Shown here: positions 8,294 to 15,568 of the stretch, one piece after another
How positions within the stretch are numbered: position 1 is the first letter of the stretch
How the letters are laid out: every line of letters begins with the position of its first letter
NCBI GenBank assembly: GCA_012960475.1
Contig: DUBE01000020.1
Location: 1-35,102, forward strand
Length of the DNA: 35,102 nucleotides
DNA from: Planctomycetota bacterium
GTDB lineage: Bacteria; Planctomycetota; UBA1135; GCA-002686595
Reading direction: 5' to 3'
Position numbers and translations under genes: made by a program
The notes under the pieces: generated by a model
What the model saw: the letters and a program-made list of their open reading frames with translations, nothing else
Database searches by the model: none
Told to the model about the DNA's origin: nothing

Positions 8294-9490
8294 ATGCTTC
8301 AGACCCTGCTGCCCGCGCTCCTGTTTCTTCTGCTCAGCGTTGCTGCCGCCGCTCCCGCCTCGACCTTGGAAGACCCCAAGATCCCAGAAGACACCCAGAT
8401 CATCACCCTGGACTCGGGGCTCCAGTACTCGGCCCTCTCGACAGGCGGCACCCAAGAGTCCCCCAAAAAGGGCGACAAGGTGCTTGTGCATTACACCGGC
8501 TGGACCACCGACGGCAAGGTCTTTGATTCCTCACGCTTACGTGGCGCGCCTGCTGAATTTGCCGTGGGCCAGCTGATTGCTGGTTGGAACGAGGCCCTGG
8601 TCATGATGCACCCGGGCGACCGTTGGAAGCTGACCATCCCAGCGTCCCTGGCCTACGGGGAGCGCGGCTCACCTCCGCGCATTCCCGCCAATGCAGCCCT
8701 GATCTTCGACATGGAACTGATCGAAGTAACCGTGCGTTCCTTGCCCTTCGTGCCTTTCATGAACACCCCCGAGAGCAAGGACCTCAAGTCTGGAAGCAAG
8801 TACCAACCCCTCGTGCAGGGCCGAGGCGAAGAACCCGCCAGCTCATTCGACTACGCCAAGATCGACTGGGCCATCCACACGCAAGAAGGTGAGCTGCTCT
8901 ACAATGCGGCCATGCTGAGCCAGGATCTGAGCGGCAAGGTCAGCAAGATTCCATTTAGCTTCTTCCAGGAAGCCCTGGGAATCATGAAGCCCGGCGGTAG
9001 TTGCAACCTGAAGGTGCCCAAGTCTGCAGGCCAGGAGTGGCTGAGCAGGCTGCGCATTACCCAGGAGTATGAGCACACGATCTGGCAGTTGCACTGCAAG
9101 TCCGCTCGGAGCTACCCAAAGCCGGAGTTCATTCTGCCCTCGGAAGAGGAACTGACCAGCACTCCCAGTGGTCTGAAGTACAAGATCGTGCGTCAGGGCG
9201 AGGGCAAGAAGCCATCCGGGCCCCAGTCCCGGGTCACGGTGCACTACTGCGGCTGGCTCACCAACGGTACCCAGTTCGATAGCTCCTATGACAGGGGCGA
9301 TCCGAGCTCCTTTGGTCTCAGCCAGGTGATTCCTGGTTGGACCGAAGGCATGCAGCTGATCGGCGAAGGTGGCGCGCTGATCCTGGTGATCCCCTCGGAT
9401 CTGGGCTACGGCGACCGCGGCTCGCCCCCCATCATCTCCGGCGGGGCAACCCTGGTCTTCTATGTGGAGACCTTGGCGATCAACGACTGA
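8294..9490 (+). CDS. Exported FKBP-type peptidyl-prolyl isomerase with three FKBP-like domains
   Basis: A 398 aa protein with a signal peptide (about residues 1-22, LLPALLFLLLSVAAAAPAS). FKBP domain 1 spans about 40-147 (VLVHYTGWTTDGKVFDSS, LAYGERGSPPRIPANAAL). Domain 3 spans about 291-396 (VTVHYCGWLTNGTQFDSS, LGYGDRGSPPIISGGATL). Both keep the aromatic pocket residues. Residues 163-270 show the same order of blocks in worn form: SGSKYQPLVQGRGEEP, DWAIHTQEGELLYNA, FSFFQEALGIMKPGGSCNL; the pocket motif is lost. I infer a degenerate middle FKBP domain. The likely role is folding or chaperoning of exported proteins in the periplasm. A GC-rich hairpin follows the stop. Confidence 0.93.
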   Translation: MLQTLLPALLFLLLSVAAAAPASTLEDPKIPEDTQIITLDSGLQYSALSTGGTQESPKKGDKVLVHYTGWTTDGKVFDSSRLRGAPAEFAVGQLIAGWNEALVMMHPGDRWKLTIPASLAYGERGSPPRIPANAALIFDMELIEVTVRSLPFVPFMNTPESKDLKSGSKYQPLVQGRGEEPASSFDYAKIDWAIHTQEGELLYNAAMLSQDLSGKVSKIPFSFFQEALGIMKPGGSCNLKVPKSAGQEWLSRLRITQEYEHTIWQLHCKSARSYPKPEFILPSEEELTSTPSGLKYKIVRQGEGKKPSGPQSRVTVHYCGWLTNGTQFDSSYDRGDPSSFGLSQVIPGWTEGMQLIGEGGALILVIPSDLGYGDRGSPPIISGGATLVFYVETLAIND

Positions 9491-9518
9491 GGCCGAAGGT
9501 CCCTGCGACTTTTTTCAA

Positions 9519-9554
9519 GCGCCCCGCTGAGCCGCTCCCAGGCCAGCGGGGCGC
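9519..9554 (+). terminator. GC-rich hairpin after the FKBP gene
   Basis: GCGCCCCGCTG (9519-9529) and CAGCGGGGCGC (9544-9554) form a perfect 11-bp stem with a 14-nt loop, 29 nt after the stop codon. The tail TGCTGTCTT is only weakly T-rich. Confidence 0.55.
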
Positions 9555-9585
9555 TGCTGTCTTAGCCAAGGCCTCGTCCAAGGAC

Positions 9586-9591
9586 TATGCT
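9586..9591 (+). promoter_or_regulatory. Possible -10 element of the O-methyltransferase gene
   Basis: TATGCT ends 7 nt before the ATG at 9599. It overlaps an alternative in-frame ATG at 9587, which would therefore lie inside the promoter. The expected transcript start falls at or next to the ATG at 9599. No good -35 is visible. Confidence 0.35.
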
Positions 9592-9598
9592 CGGCCCC

Positions 9599-10615
9599 AT
9601 GCAGACTATTGACCCCCAAGACGAGTTGCGCGTGTACGACGCCTATGTGGCTGGACGCTTGTCTGCTGGATTGGCGGCAGGAGTACGCACGGGACTGTTT
9701 GATCTGCTTGATGCCGACGGCCCCATGAGTTGCGCCGCCCTGGCCGAAGCCTCCGGACTCCACGAACGCGGAGTCCGTGCCTGGCTCGCAGCCATGCAGG
9801 CAGGTCAGTTGGTGCAAGAGGTCCGACCTGGTGATTTTACCCTGACTCCCGCGGCAGCTCGTGATTGCGTACGCAACAAACCGGGCTCTCTCGCGGGCCT
9901 GATCGATATGGAGATTGAGAACTTCCTCTCTCCCGCCCTGGTGATCGAAGGCCTGCGGGGGGGCGGCCCCTGTGTTTACGGAGACAGCGATCCCTGGGCA
10001 GAACACGCAGCCGACCCTGCCAAAGCGCGCGCTTTCAGTGACGCCATGCATGCGATTGCCTGCTCCCCATCCCTGGCACTGGCAGAAAAAGCACCATTGG
10101 AGAATGCACGCCGCCTGCTCGACGCAGGGGGCGGTTCGGGCACAATTTCTGTCGCCCTGGCCCGCGCCTTCCCCCAGTTGCACTGCACCGTACTTGAGAT
10201 TCCAGCGGTTCTGCCCCACATCGAAGAACGAGCCCGTGAAGAGGGCCTTGAACAGCAGATCAGCGCACTGCAAGGAGACCTCTTCGCGCAGGCGTGGCCC
10301 ACCGGCTTCGACGCGGTCCTGCTCTCTCAAATCATGCACGACTGGAGCGATGATGAAGGCGCACGCCTCCTGCGTCGGGCCTACAACGCCCTCAACCCTG
10401 GCGGCACGGTCCTGATCCACGAGAAACTCATCGAGCCCGACGGCGGCCCCTTGGCCAACGCGCTGGTGAATCTGGACATGCTGGTCTGGACCGAAGGACG
10501 CCAGTGGAGCGCAACCGACTTAGAGCAGCTGATGCAACAAGCGGGCTTTGAGGGAGTGCAAGCCCAAAAGACCTACGGCTATTGGTCCCTGATGAGCGCA
10601 ACCAAACCGGGCTAG
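9599..10615 (+). CDS. SAM-dependent O-methyltransferase, acetylserotonin O-methyltransferase-like
   Basis: A 338 aa protein of the two-domain Methyltransf_2 type. The N-terminal winged-helix dimerisation domain (about 10-95) contains AGLAAGVRTGLFDLLDADG and a helix-turn-helix-like AALAEASGLHERGVRAWL. The SAM motif I is RRLLDAGGGSGTISVALARA. The acidic ribose-binding region is CTVLEIPAV, followed by LQGDLF. The catalytic region is QIMHDWSDDEGARLLRR, with the His and paired acids used for O-methylation in this family, then NPGGTVLIHEKL. The substrate is unknown; relatives methylate phenols, carotenoids or polyketides. I chose 9599 over 9587 because of the -10-like hexamer. Its TAG overlaps the stop of the convergent DNA methyltransferase gene (shared CTAG). 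Confidence 0.88.
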   Translation: MQTIDPQDELRVYDAYVAGRLSAGLAAGVRTGLFDLLDADGPMSCAALAEASGLHERGVRAWLAAMQAGQLVQEVRPGDFTLTPAAARDCVRNKPGSLAGLIDMEIENFLSPALVIEGLRGGGPCVYGDSDPWAEHAADPAKARAFSDAMHAIACSPSLALAEKAPLENARRLLDAGGGSGTISVALARAFPQLHCTVLEIPAVLPHIEERAREEGLEQQISALQGDLFAQAWPTGFDAVLLSQIMHDWSDDEGARLLRRAYNALNPGGTVLIHEKLIEPDGGPLANALVNLDMLVWTEGRQWSATDLEQLMQQAGFEGVQAQKTYGYWSLMSATKPG

Positions 10616-11364
10616 CGGACCGGAGCCTTCTCTCCGCCCACCTCAGCCTCGCCCTTCTGAAAAATCAGCAGGTGATTGAACCCGCGCAGGAAGAAGTTGC
10701 CCTCTTCGGCGGCCTTGCGGTAGCGCACATCTTCGAGCTTGTTGCTGCCGCGCACCACAGCCACATGGTCCACCGCCCGGAAGCGACGCTCCAACAGACC
10801 TGATACACGCGCGCCGATGGGCACAAAGCCCTTCTTCTTCTTGAAAGTGTCACTGATCAGGATCGCAAGAAAAGACCCGTCCGCCAGGACACGCTCAGCT
10901 TCCCGGAACACGCGGCCCAGGGCATCCATGTAGCCAGCCTGAAAGGCGTCGAGCTTGCCAATACAGCGGGGATCGTCAGAGTAGTCCAGGTGGCTCGACC
11001 AAGGCGGATCCATGAACAGGAAGTCCACGCTCGCGTCTTCGAGGGGCAGGTCCCTGGCATCCGCCAGCTCGATATCCGCGCGCATGGGACGCAGATCAAA
11101 GCCACGCGACTCGCGCCCCAGTTCCTTGGCCACATCCAAGGTGGTCCCGCCCCCGCAGAAAGGATCGACCACCAAGTCCCCTGGCTGGGTATAGCGCTGG
11201 AGCAGGTTCCAGATCACATAGGTCGGAGTACGGCCTTCATAGCCAGGGATTCCCAAAGGCTCGTCCCCGTGCTGTTGGGAGGGATGATGCCAGAGGGTCG
11301 TGGCCTGGATGCGCGGGGGACGGGAGTGGCCGCGCCGCCGGGCCTTGTCATGGGGAAGGGTCAT
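10612..11364 (-). CDS. Orphan N4/N6-type DNA methyltransferase
   Basis: A 250 aa enzyme. The N-terminus LWHHPSQQHGDEPLGIPGYE and the helix GRTPTYVIWNLLQRYTQPGD lead into SAM motif I, DPFCGGGTT (67-75), then RGFDLR. Catalytic motif IV, FMDPPWSSHLDY, is at about 117-127. DPPW is typical of N6-adenine or N4-cytosine methylases. The C-terminal part (RRFRAVDHVAVVRGSNKLED, FNHLLIFQKG) closes the fold. There is no separate target-recognition domain and no restriction gene nearby, so it is a solitary methylase. It could instead modify RNA, since Trm11-like enzymes also have DPPY motifs. The gene is divergent from the hydrolase gene with a 29-bp gap. Confidence 0.8.
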   Translation of the reverse strand: MTLPHDKARRRGHSRPPRIQATTLWHHPSQQHGDEPLGIPGYEGRTPTYVIWNLLQRYTQPGDLVVDPFCGGGTTLDVAKELGRESRGFDLRPMRADIELADARDLPLEDASVDFLFMDPPWSSHLDYSDDPRCIGKLDAFQAGYMDALGRVFREAERVLADGSFLAILISDTFKKKKGFVPIGARVSGLLERRFRAVDHVAVVRGSNKLEDVRYRKAAEEGNFFLRGFNHLLIFQKGEAEVGGEKAPVR

Positions 11365-11377
11365 AGATACGTCTGGG

Positions 11378-11387
11378 AGTGTACGCT
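11378..11387. promoter_or_regulatory. Possible overlapping divergent -10 elements
   Basis: The ten bases AGTGTACGCT contain TACGCT on the plus strand (11382-11387, 6 nt before the ATG at 11394) and TACACT on the minus strand (11383-11378, 13 nt before the methyltransferase ATG at 11364). The two would share TA and be mutually exclusive. No clear -35 elements. Confidence 0.3.
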
Positions 11388-11393
11388 GCGCCC

Positions 11394-12098
11394 ATGGCCA
11401 CTCTGCAGGAGGAGATTTCTCTACCGGACAGCGATGGTCCGGTTGCTGCCGTCAGTGCTTGGTGGGATCCGGGCGATACGGGACGGGCGGCAATTCTGCT
11501 GGCCCACGGGGCGGGTGCGGACTGTCTGAGTCCGTTCATGCTGGCTATTTCAAGGGCTCTGGTGACACAGGGCCTGGGAGTCCTGCGTTTTCGCTACGCC
11601 TACTCCGAACGCATGGCCAGGGAAGAGCGACGCATGCCTCCGGACCGCACCCCGCGCCTGGAAAAGGTGCATGAACTGGCCCTGGAACGATTGGCGCTTT
11701 TGGCTCCGAACCGCCCGCTGGTGCTCGGGGGCAAGTCTCTTGGTTCGCGAATGGGATCTCATCTGGCGGCCAAGGGAGCGGATGTGCGAGCGTTGTTTCA
11801 TCTTGGATTTCCACTGCACCCAGTCAAGAAGCCGGGGGTGGAACGAGCTCAACACTTTCGTGCCATACCGCAACCAGCTCTGTTCTTGCAAGGCACCCGA
11901 GATCCCCTTTGCGAATTGGAGCTGTTGCGCGGAGCACTTGACAATCACGGGGGACCGGTCAGCTTGACCCTGATCGAAGGCGCGGGTCATGACTTCAAAC
12001 TGCGCAAGCGGGATCCGGCCTACCGTACTGAAGAGGAAACGCTCGAGTTCTTGGCCTCGACGATTGACAAGTGGATCGCAACCACGCTTGGCGCCTAG
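11394..12098 (+). CDS. Alpha/beta hydrolase of the Tex30/KANL3 dienelactone-hydrolase-like group
   Basis: A 234 aa protein from the ATG at 11394. The strand-turn AAILLAHGAGADCLSPFM gives the oxyanion HGAGA motif. The nucleophile elbow is LVLGGKSLGSRMGSHLA, with Ser115. The acid is in LFLQGTRDPLCE (Asp170) and the His in LIEGAGHDFKL (His199). This gives a complete Ser-Asp-His triad, presumably cytoplasmic, with unknown substrate. A GTG at 11379 would add five residues but lies inside the -10-like hexamers, so I reject it. A stable hairpin follows the stop by 7 nt. Confidence 0.82.
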   Translation: MATLQEEISLPDSDGPVAAVSAWWDPGDTGRAAILLAHGAGADCLSPFMLAISRALVTQGLGVLRFRYAYSERMAREERRMPPDRTPRLEKVHELALERLALLAPNRPLVLGGKSLGSRMGSHLAAKGADVRALFHLGFPLHPVKKPGVERAQHFRAIPQPALFLQGTRDPLCELELLRGALDNHGGPVSLTLIEGAGHDFKLRKRDPAYRTEEETLEFLASTIDKWIATTLGA

Positions 12099-12104
12099 GA
12101 CCTG

Positions 12105-12122
12105 GCGCTTCACCCGAAGCGC
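12105..12122 (+). terminator. Hairpin after the alpha/beta hydrolase gene
   Basis: GCGCTTC (12105-12111) and GAAGCGC (12116-12122) pair perfectly around ACCC, with a G-T pair extending the base. The tail TCTGATC is poor in T. Confidence 0.4.
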
Positions 12123-12146
12123 TCTGATCGACGCAATCGGATCACA

Positions 12147-12161
12147 GCACTGAAACAGTGC
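12147..12161 (-). terminator. Small hairpin between convergent genes
   Basis: GCACTG (12147-12152) and CAGTGC (12156-12161) pair perfectly around AAA (TTT on the minus strand). It lies about 100 nt beyond the inositol phosphate synthase stop. The rest of 12162-12262 shows nothing supportable. Confidence 0.25.
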
Positions 12162-12262
12162 AACTGAATTCACGCTGCAAGAACAGCACCTCACGGAGAT
12201 GCCGAAGTACTGGGATCAAGCCCTCGGCCGCAATGATGGTGTCACCGGGCAGAGGACAAGTC

Positions 12263-13477
12263 CTAGCCCAGATACCCCTTTGCCCAGCGCACCAACTCCT
12301 CATGCTGGCGATGGAAATCGTGGGTGCCGCCCGCCACCGGGGCCTTGAAGAAGCACGCAGCAGCCCGCAGGGCACCGCCCTCTCCGGCCCGCTGAGCAAA
12401 ATCCACCAAGCGCACCAGATCCAAGACCAGGGGCGCCGCCAAAGCTGAGTCGCTGCCTGTCCAGGTCATCTGCAGGGTCATGCGCGCCCCCAGAAATCCC
12501 TCGAAGTGGATCAGATCCATCGCGGTTTTCCAGTCCCCGAGGGAGGGCACATAGTCGATGCCAACTCCGGTGTGCAGCTCGTCGCCGCCTCCCAGCAGTT
12601 CCCGCAGGGCGCGGTCCTTGTTCTCGATCTTGGTGGCCCGATGGGCACTGTCTGCCAGCACGGCCCCGTCTCGGTTGCCCAGCATGTTGTAGCCCTGCCA
12701 GGCGTGCACCTTCAGAGCCCGGTGGGTGAACATGGGAGCCAATGCAGTCTTCAGCAGCGTCTCTCCGGTCTTACCGTCGCGGCCTGCGTGAACAACGTTG
12801 TTCTTCTCCGCCAACTCCATCAAGGCCGGGGCCGAAGCGGAAATGTTAGGGGTGAAGTTGACCAGAGGCCGCCCGGAAGAAAGTGCCGCATAGGCATAGA
12901 GCAAACTGGCCGGTTGAGGTCGTCCACCATCAAGCTCTTCTTCGAAAGCGGCCAAGGACTCCCAGGCATCGCGCGATTCTTGACGGACTTCGGTACTGGA
13001 GAGATCCACCACCACCATGCCATCCAGATTGTGTTCGGCCTCAAAGGAATCCCAATCTGCGATCACGTGCTTGATCTGCTCACGGGGCAGGAGTGCGCCC
13101 AATTCCGCGGAGCGAGGGTCCAGGTCCTGACCACCGACCTCGGTGGCATCGAGCATGCCCGGCCGGGTGGCGGCGGCGAAGAGGTCTCCCTCTTCGGCAC
13201 AAGCCTGCACCAACTCCGCGGGCAGGACCCCAGCACTGACGAGTTCGGCCACCGAAGCGGAGAGATCCCTGGTCGAAATCTCGTGCCCCCCGAACACAAG
13301 ATCATCTTCCGTGACCAGGGGCAGCTGACTGAAGGGCTCACCGGAGGTGACCACTCCAGTGGCTTCGTGCAGCCCTCGACGCAGGCCATAGACTCCATAG
13401 GCCAGACAGGTGCTGATGGCACCGCGGGCGCCGATCAACCAAATGCCCAGGGGCGTGCTGCGGGGAGTGACGGTCAA
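12263..13477 (-). CDS. Myo-inositol-1-phosphate synthase family protein
   Basis: A 404 aa NAD-dependent enzyme that converts glucose 6-phosphate to 1L-myo-inositol 1-phosphate, the first step towards inositol lipids or solutes. The Rossmann start is IWLIGARGAISTCLAYGVYG. Later landmarks are NFTPNISASAPALMELAEKN, the family signature AGRDGKTGETLLKTALAPMF, and WQGYNMLGNRDG. The central SGPDSALAAP-type catalytic stretch reads TWTGSDSALAAPLVLDLVRL. The only workable start is a TTG at 13477: in-frame TAG is 33 nt upstream and no ATG or GTG lies between. It follows the 366 aa membrane protein gene by 30 bp on the same strand, so it is probably the last gene of that operon. Identification is firm; the start is weak. 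Confidence 0.9.
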   Translation of the reverse strand: MTVTPRSTPLGIWLIGARGAISTCLAYGVYGLRRGLHEATGVVTSGEPFSQLPLVTEDDLVFGGHEISTRDLSASVAELVSAGVLPAELVQACAEEGDLFAAATRPGMLDATEVGGQDLDPRSAELGALLPREQIKHVIADWDSFEAEHNLDGMVVVDLSSTEVRQESRDAWESLAAFEEELDGGRPQPASLLYAYAALSSGRPLVNFTPNISASAPALMELAEKNNVVHAGRDGKTGETLLKTALAPMFTHRALKVHAWQGYNMLGNRDGAVLADSAHRATKIENKDRALRELLGGGDELHTGVGIDYVPSLGDWKTAMDLIHFEGFLGARMTLQMTWTGSDSALAAPLVLDLVRLVDFAQRAGEGGALRAAACFFKAPVAGGTHDFHRQHEELVRWAKGYLG

Positions 13478-13507
13478 GGCTGAAAGGGGCTTGTGGAACG
13501 CGCTGGA

Positions 13508-14608
13508 CTACTGTTTCTTGAGATGCTCCAGCCAAAGCTGGACCAGTTGGGCATCCCGCGCGGACTCGAGAGCTCCCCGCTGGACGCCCACGGGGGGCAG
13601 AGGAGTCGATCCGGCTTCTGCCGTCTGTTCAGAGCCCGGTATTGTGCCTTCTTTAGGGGTGGGCGTCTGCCCCGCAGACGAGGTCTGCGGATTGGAAGTG
13701 CCCTCAAGGGGAGCCGCGCGGCCAGATTCAGAAGAGTTCGGTGGCTTCGCTCCCCCAGCCAGGGCTGAGGAATCCTGCCCCGAGACGCCTGCGAGGGACT
13801 GGGCCATGGCCATCAAGGCCGCCTCTCCGGCTCGGCGCGCCTGGGCCAGGGCCTCGCGCGCTGCCGGTTCACCCGTGACCTCCTGCTCCAGGGCCGAGGC
13901 CCTGTCCAGCCAGTCACTGAGCTTCTTGACCGCCTCGGCGTCTGCAAGTTGTGTTTCAAGGCCACGAGCTTCCTGGGCCAGGGCTGTGGCCTCCTCGGCC
14001 AGATCCTGGGTCAAGCGCCCTTCGCCCACGGCAGTCAGGACCTGATCTGCCGCGGCAGTGGCCCCAGCACGCACGGATTCCATGGTGCCCTGCTGGATGC
14101 TTGTGATGGACGCGGGAGGATGCGTTTCGCTGACCACCGAAAGCAGCACACCGCCCGCCAGCGGCGCCAAGAGCAGAGGCCAGGAAACCGGCAAGGCCAA
14201 TCGCCAAAGGCGGCGCGGGGGCACCCGCATGAGCACCCGCCGGGCGGCAAGTTCTGCCATGGGTTGAGGTTCGCTGAGCGCCTGATCCTGACAGGCAGCG
14301 CTGACCTCGGCCATGCCAATCCGTCGACTCAAGTCCTGGGCGACCTGGGAAAGTGTTCGGCGGTGACAGAATCCCCAGGCAATTCCAGCGCAAAGGCCTG
14401 CCAGGCCCGCGCTGAACAGGACCGGGACCGCGGCGGGGGCCTGGCCGTCACCCACCGCCAATGCGGTCAGGGCGAGATAGACCCCAGACCCCAGAAGCAA
14501 CCCCTCCGCCGTGCGCGCAGCACCCAGGGCGCGCGTACCCCGCCTGAGAGCACTCAAGAGAGCGCCGGTGTGGGCACCTCTCGTACTTGTGCTCGAATCT
14601 TCGCTCAA
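13508..14608 (-). CDS. Membrane protein with three hydrophobic segments and an Ala/Glu-rich helical tail, unidentified
   Basis: A 366 aa protein. Hydrophobic stretches lie at about residues 35-52 (GLLLGSGVYLALTALAVG), 58-80 (VLFSAGLAGLCAGIAWGF) and 134-158 (LALPVSWPLLLAPLAGGVLL). Residues 170-280 are strongly helical and coiled-coil-like with many Ala and Glu. Residues 285-345 are a low-complexity Ser/Pro/Gly/Thr linker, and the end is a short helix, LVQLWLEHLKKQ. The layout recalls DUF4175-like planctomycete membrane proteins, but the match is weak and I give no function. Its ATG overlaps the stop of the YdjY-type gene by four bases (14605-14608), so the two are co-translated. Confidence 0.7.
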   Translation of the reverse strand: MSEDSSTSTRGAHTGALLSALRRGTRALGAARTAEGLLLGSGVYLALTALAVGDGQAPAAVPVLFSAGLAGLCAGIAWGFCHRRTLSQVAQDLSRRIGMAEVSAACQDQALSEPQPMAELAARRVLMRVPPRRLWRLALPVSWPLLLAPLAGGVLLSVVSETHPPASITSIQQGTMESVRAGATAAADQVLTAVGEGRLTQDLAEEATALAQEARGLETQLADAEAVKKLSDWLDRASALEQEVTGEPAAREALAQARRAGEAALMAMAQSLAGVSGQDSSALAGGAKPPNSSESGRAAPLEGTSNPQTSSAGQTPTPKEGTIPGSEQTAEAGSTPLPPVGVQRGALESARDAQLVQLWLEHLKKQ

Positions 14609-15408
14609 CGTCCACCACCTGGATCGGGGGCACTTGAGACCAGGGGCAGGCTCGCACTCTTGTCAAATCCCAGGGGCAGGCGCTGCTTGGAAAAAATCAA
14701 CCGCACCTCACTGCCCCGTTGGGGCAGCAACCATGCGTTGGCCAGCCAGGCGGACTGATCCACGCATTCCGGCAGAGCGGTCGTCAAGAGAGTATGCGCC
14801 TCACGAAAGAAACTCACATTGATCAGATTGCCGTTGACCGCCGCGGCAAAAACCTCAGGTGTGTCTTCGCCGCGCTGAATCATCTTGGAGCCCAGATAGA
14901 TCAATGCATGCCGCCGCAAGGTGCGCCCGCGGAATCGATCACGCACAAGATCTTCAATGCGGAACAGATAGACCTCGTCCCCCTCGCGCCAACCCACATA
15001 CAGATAGAAGCCATCCCCTTGGGGCAAGGTGACTTCATAGGGCAAGACTCCCGCGTCGATTTCCTCCTGGCTCGGAAAGGGATCCTTGGAAGCCCAGTCC
15101 GCATTGCTGCCGGGCTTGGCCCCGAGGGTCAGGAGCGCTGCGTTCAGCATCTCGGGGTCCACATCCGTCAGCAGCAATGTTTCGTGTGCAGCTCCCTGAG
15201 GACCCACCAACAGGTACTCAAGCAAATCATTGGTCACGGCCACTTCGGCGGGAATCGAAACGCGCCCATGGTCCAGGTCCAGGTCAATGCCCTGGGCCTC
15301 AAAGACCTCCCGCAAGCCGGCAACGGGATCAGGGCCAGGGTCCTGTTCGTGGCTCAGCAAGAACGACGCCAAACTGGCAAGGGCAAGGAGGGTCAGGCGC
15401 ATGGTCAT
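14605..15408 (-). CDS. Exported YdjY-domain protein
   Basis: A 267 aa protein with a signal peptide (MRLTLLALASLASFLLSHEQ). The N-terminal half matches the YdjY domain pattern: a strand GRVSIPAEVAV, then NDLLEYLLVGPQGAAHETLL, LTDVDPEMLNAALLTLGAKP. The middle (YLYVGWREGDEVYLFRIEDL) is beta-rich, and LIYLGSKMIQRGEDTPEVFA followed by NGNLINVSFF is usual in this family. The biochemical role is unknown. The gene is first in a compact operon with the membrane protein and inositol phosphate synthase. ATGs at 15408 and 15402 are both possible; neither has a Shine-Dalgarno. The 160 bp between this gene and thyX shows only a loose GGGTAGG/CCTACCC inverted pair. Confidence 0.75.
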   Translation of the reverse strand: MTMRLTLLALASLASFLLSHEQDPGPDPVAGLREVFEAQGIDLDLDHGRVSIPAEVAVTNDLLEYLLVGPQGAAHETLLLTDVDPEMLNAALLTLGAKPGSNADWASKDPFPSQEEIDAGVLPYEVTLPQGDGFYLYVGWREGDEVYLFRIEDLVRDRFRGRTLRRHALIYLGSKMIQRGEDTPEVFAAAVNGNLINVSFFREAHTLLTTALPECVDQSAWLANAWLLPQRGSEVRLIFSKQRLPLGFDKSASLPLVSSAPDPGGGR

Positions 15409-15568
15409 AGTCGCTGGGGGTAACGGACTGCGGGTAGGTAGGGTTCAGGCCGGAATCCACTGCTAGCCTACCCGGTCCAAGACCACCAGATTCGCAGCAT
15501 GACGCTAGGCGCCTGTTTTCCGCAGCCAACCCGGTGGTTTTGAACCAGGCGCGGTACAGCCGGATTCA

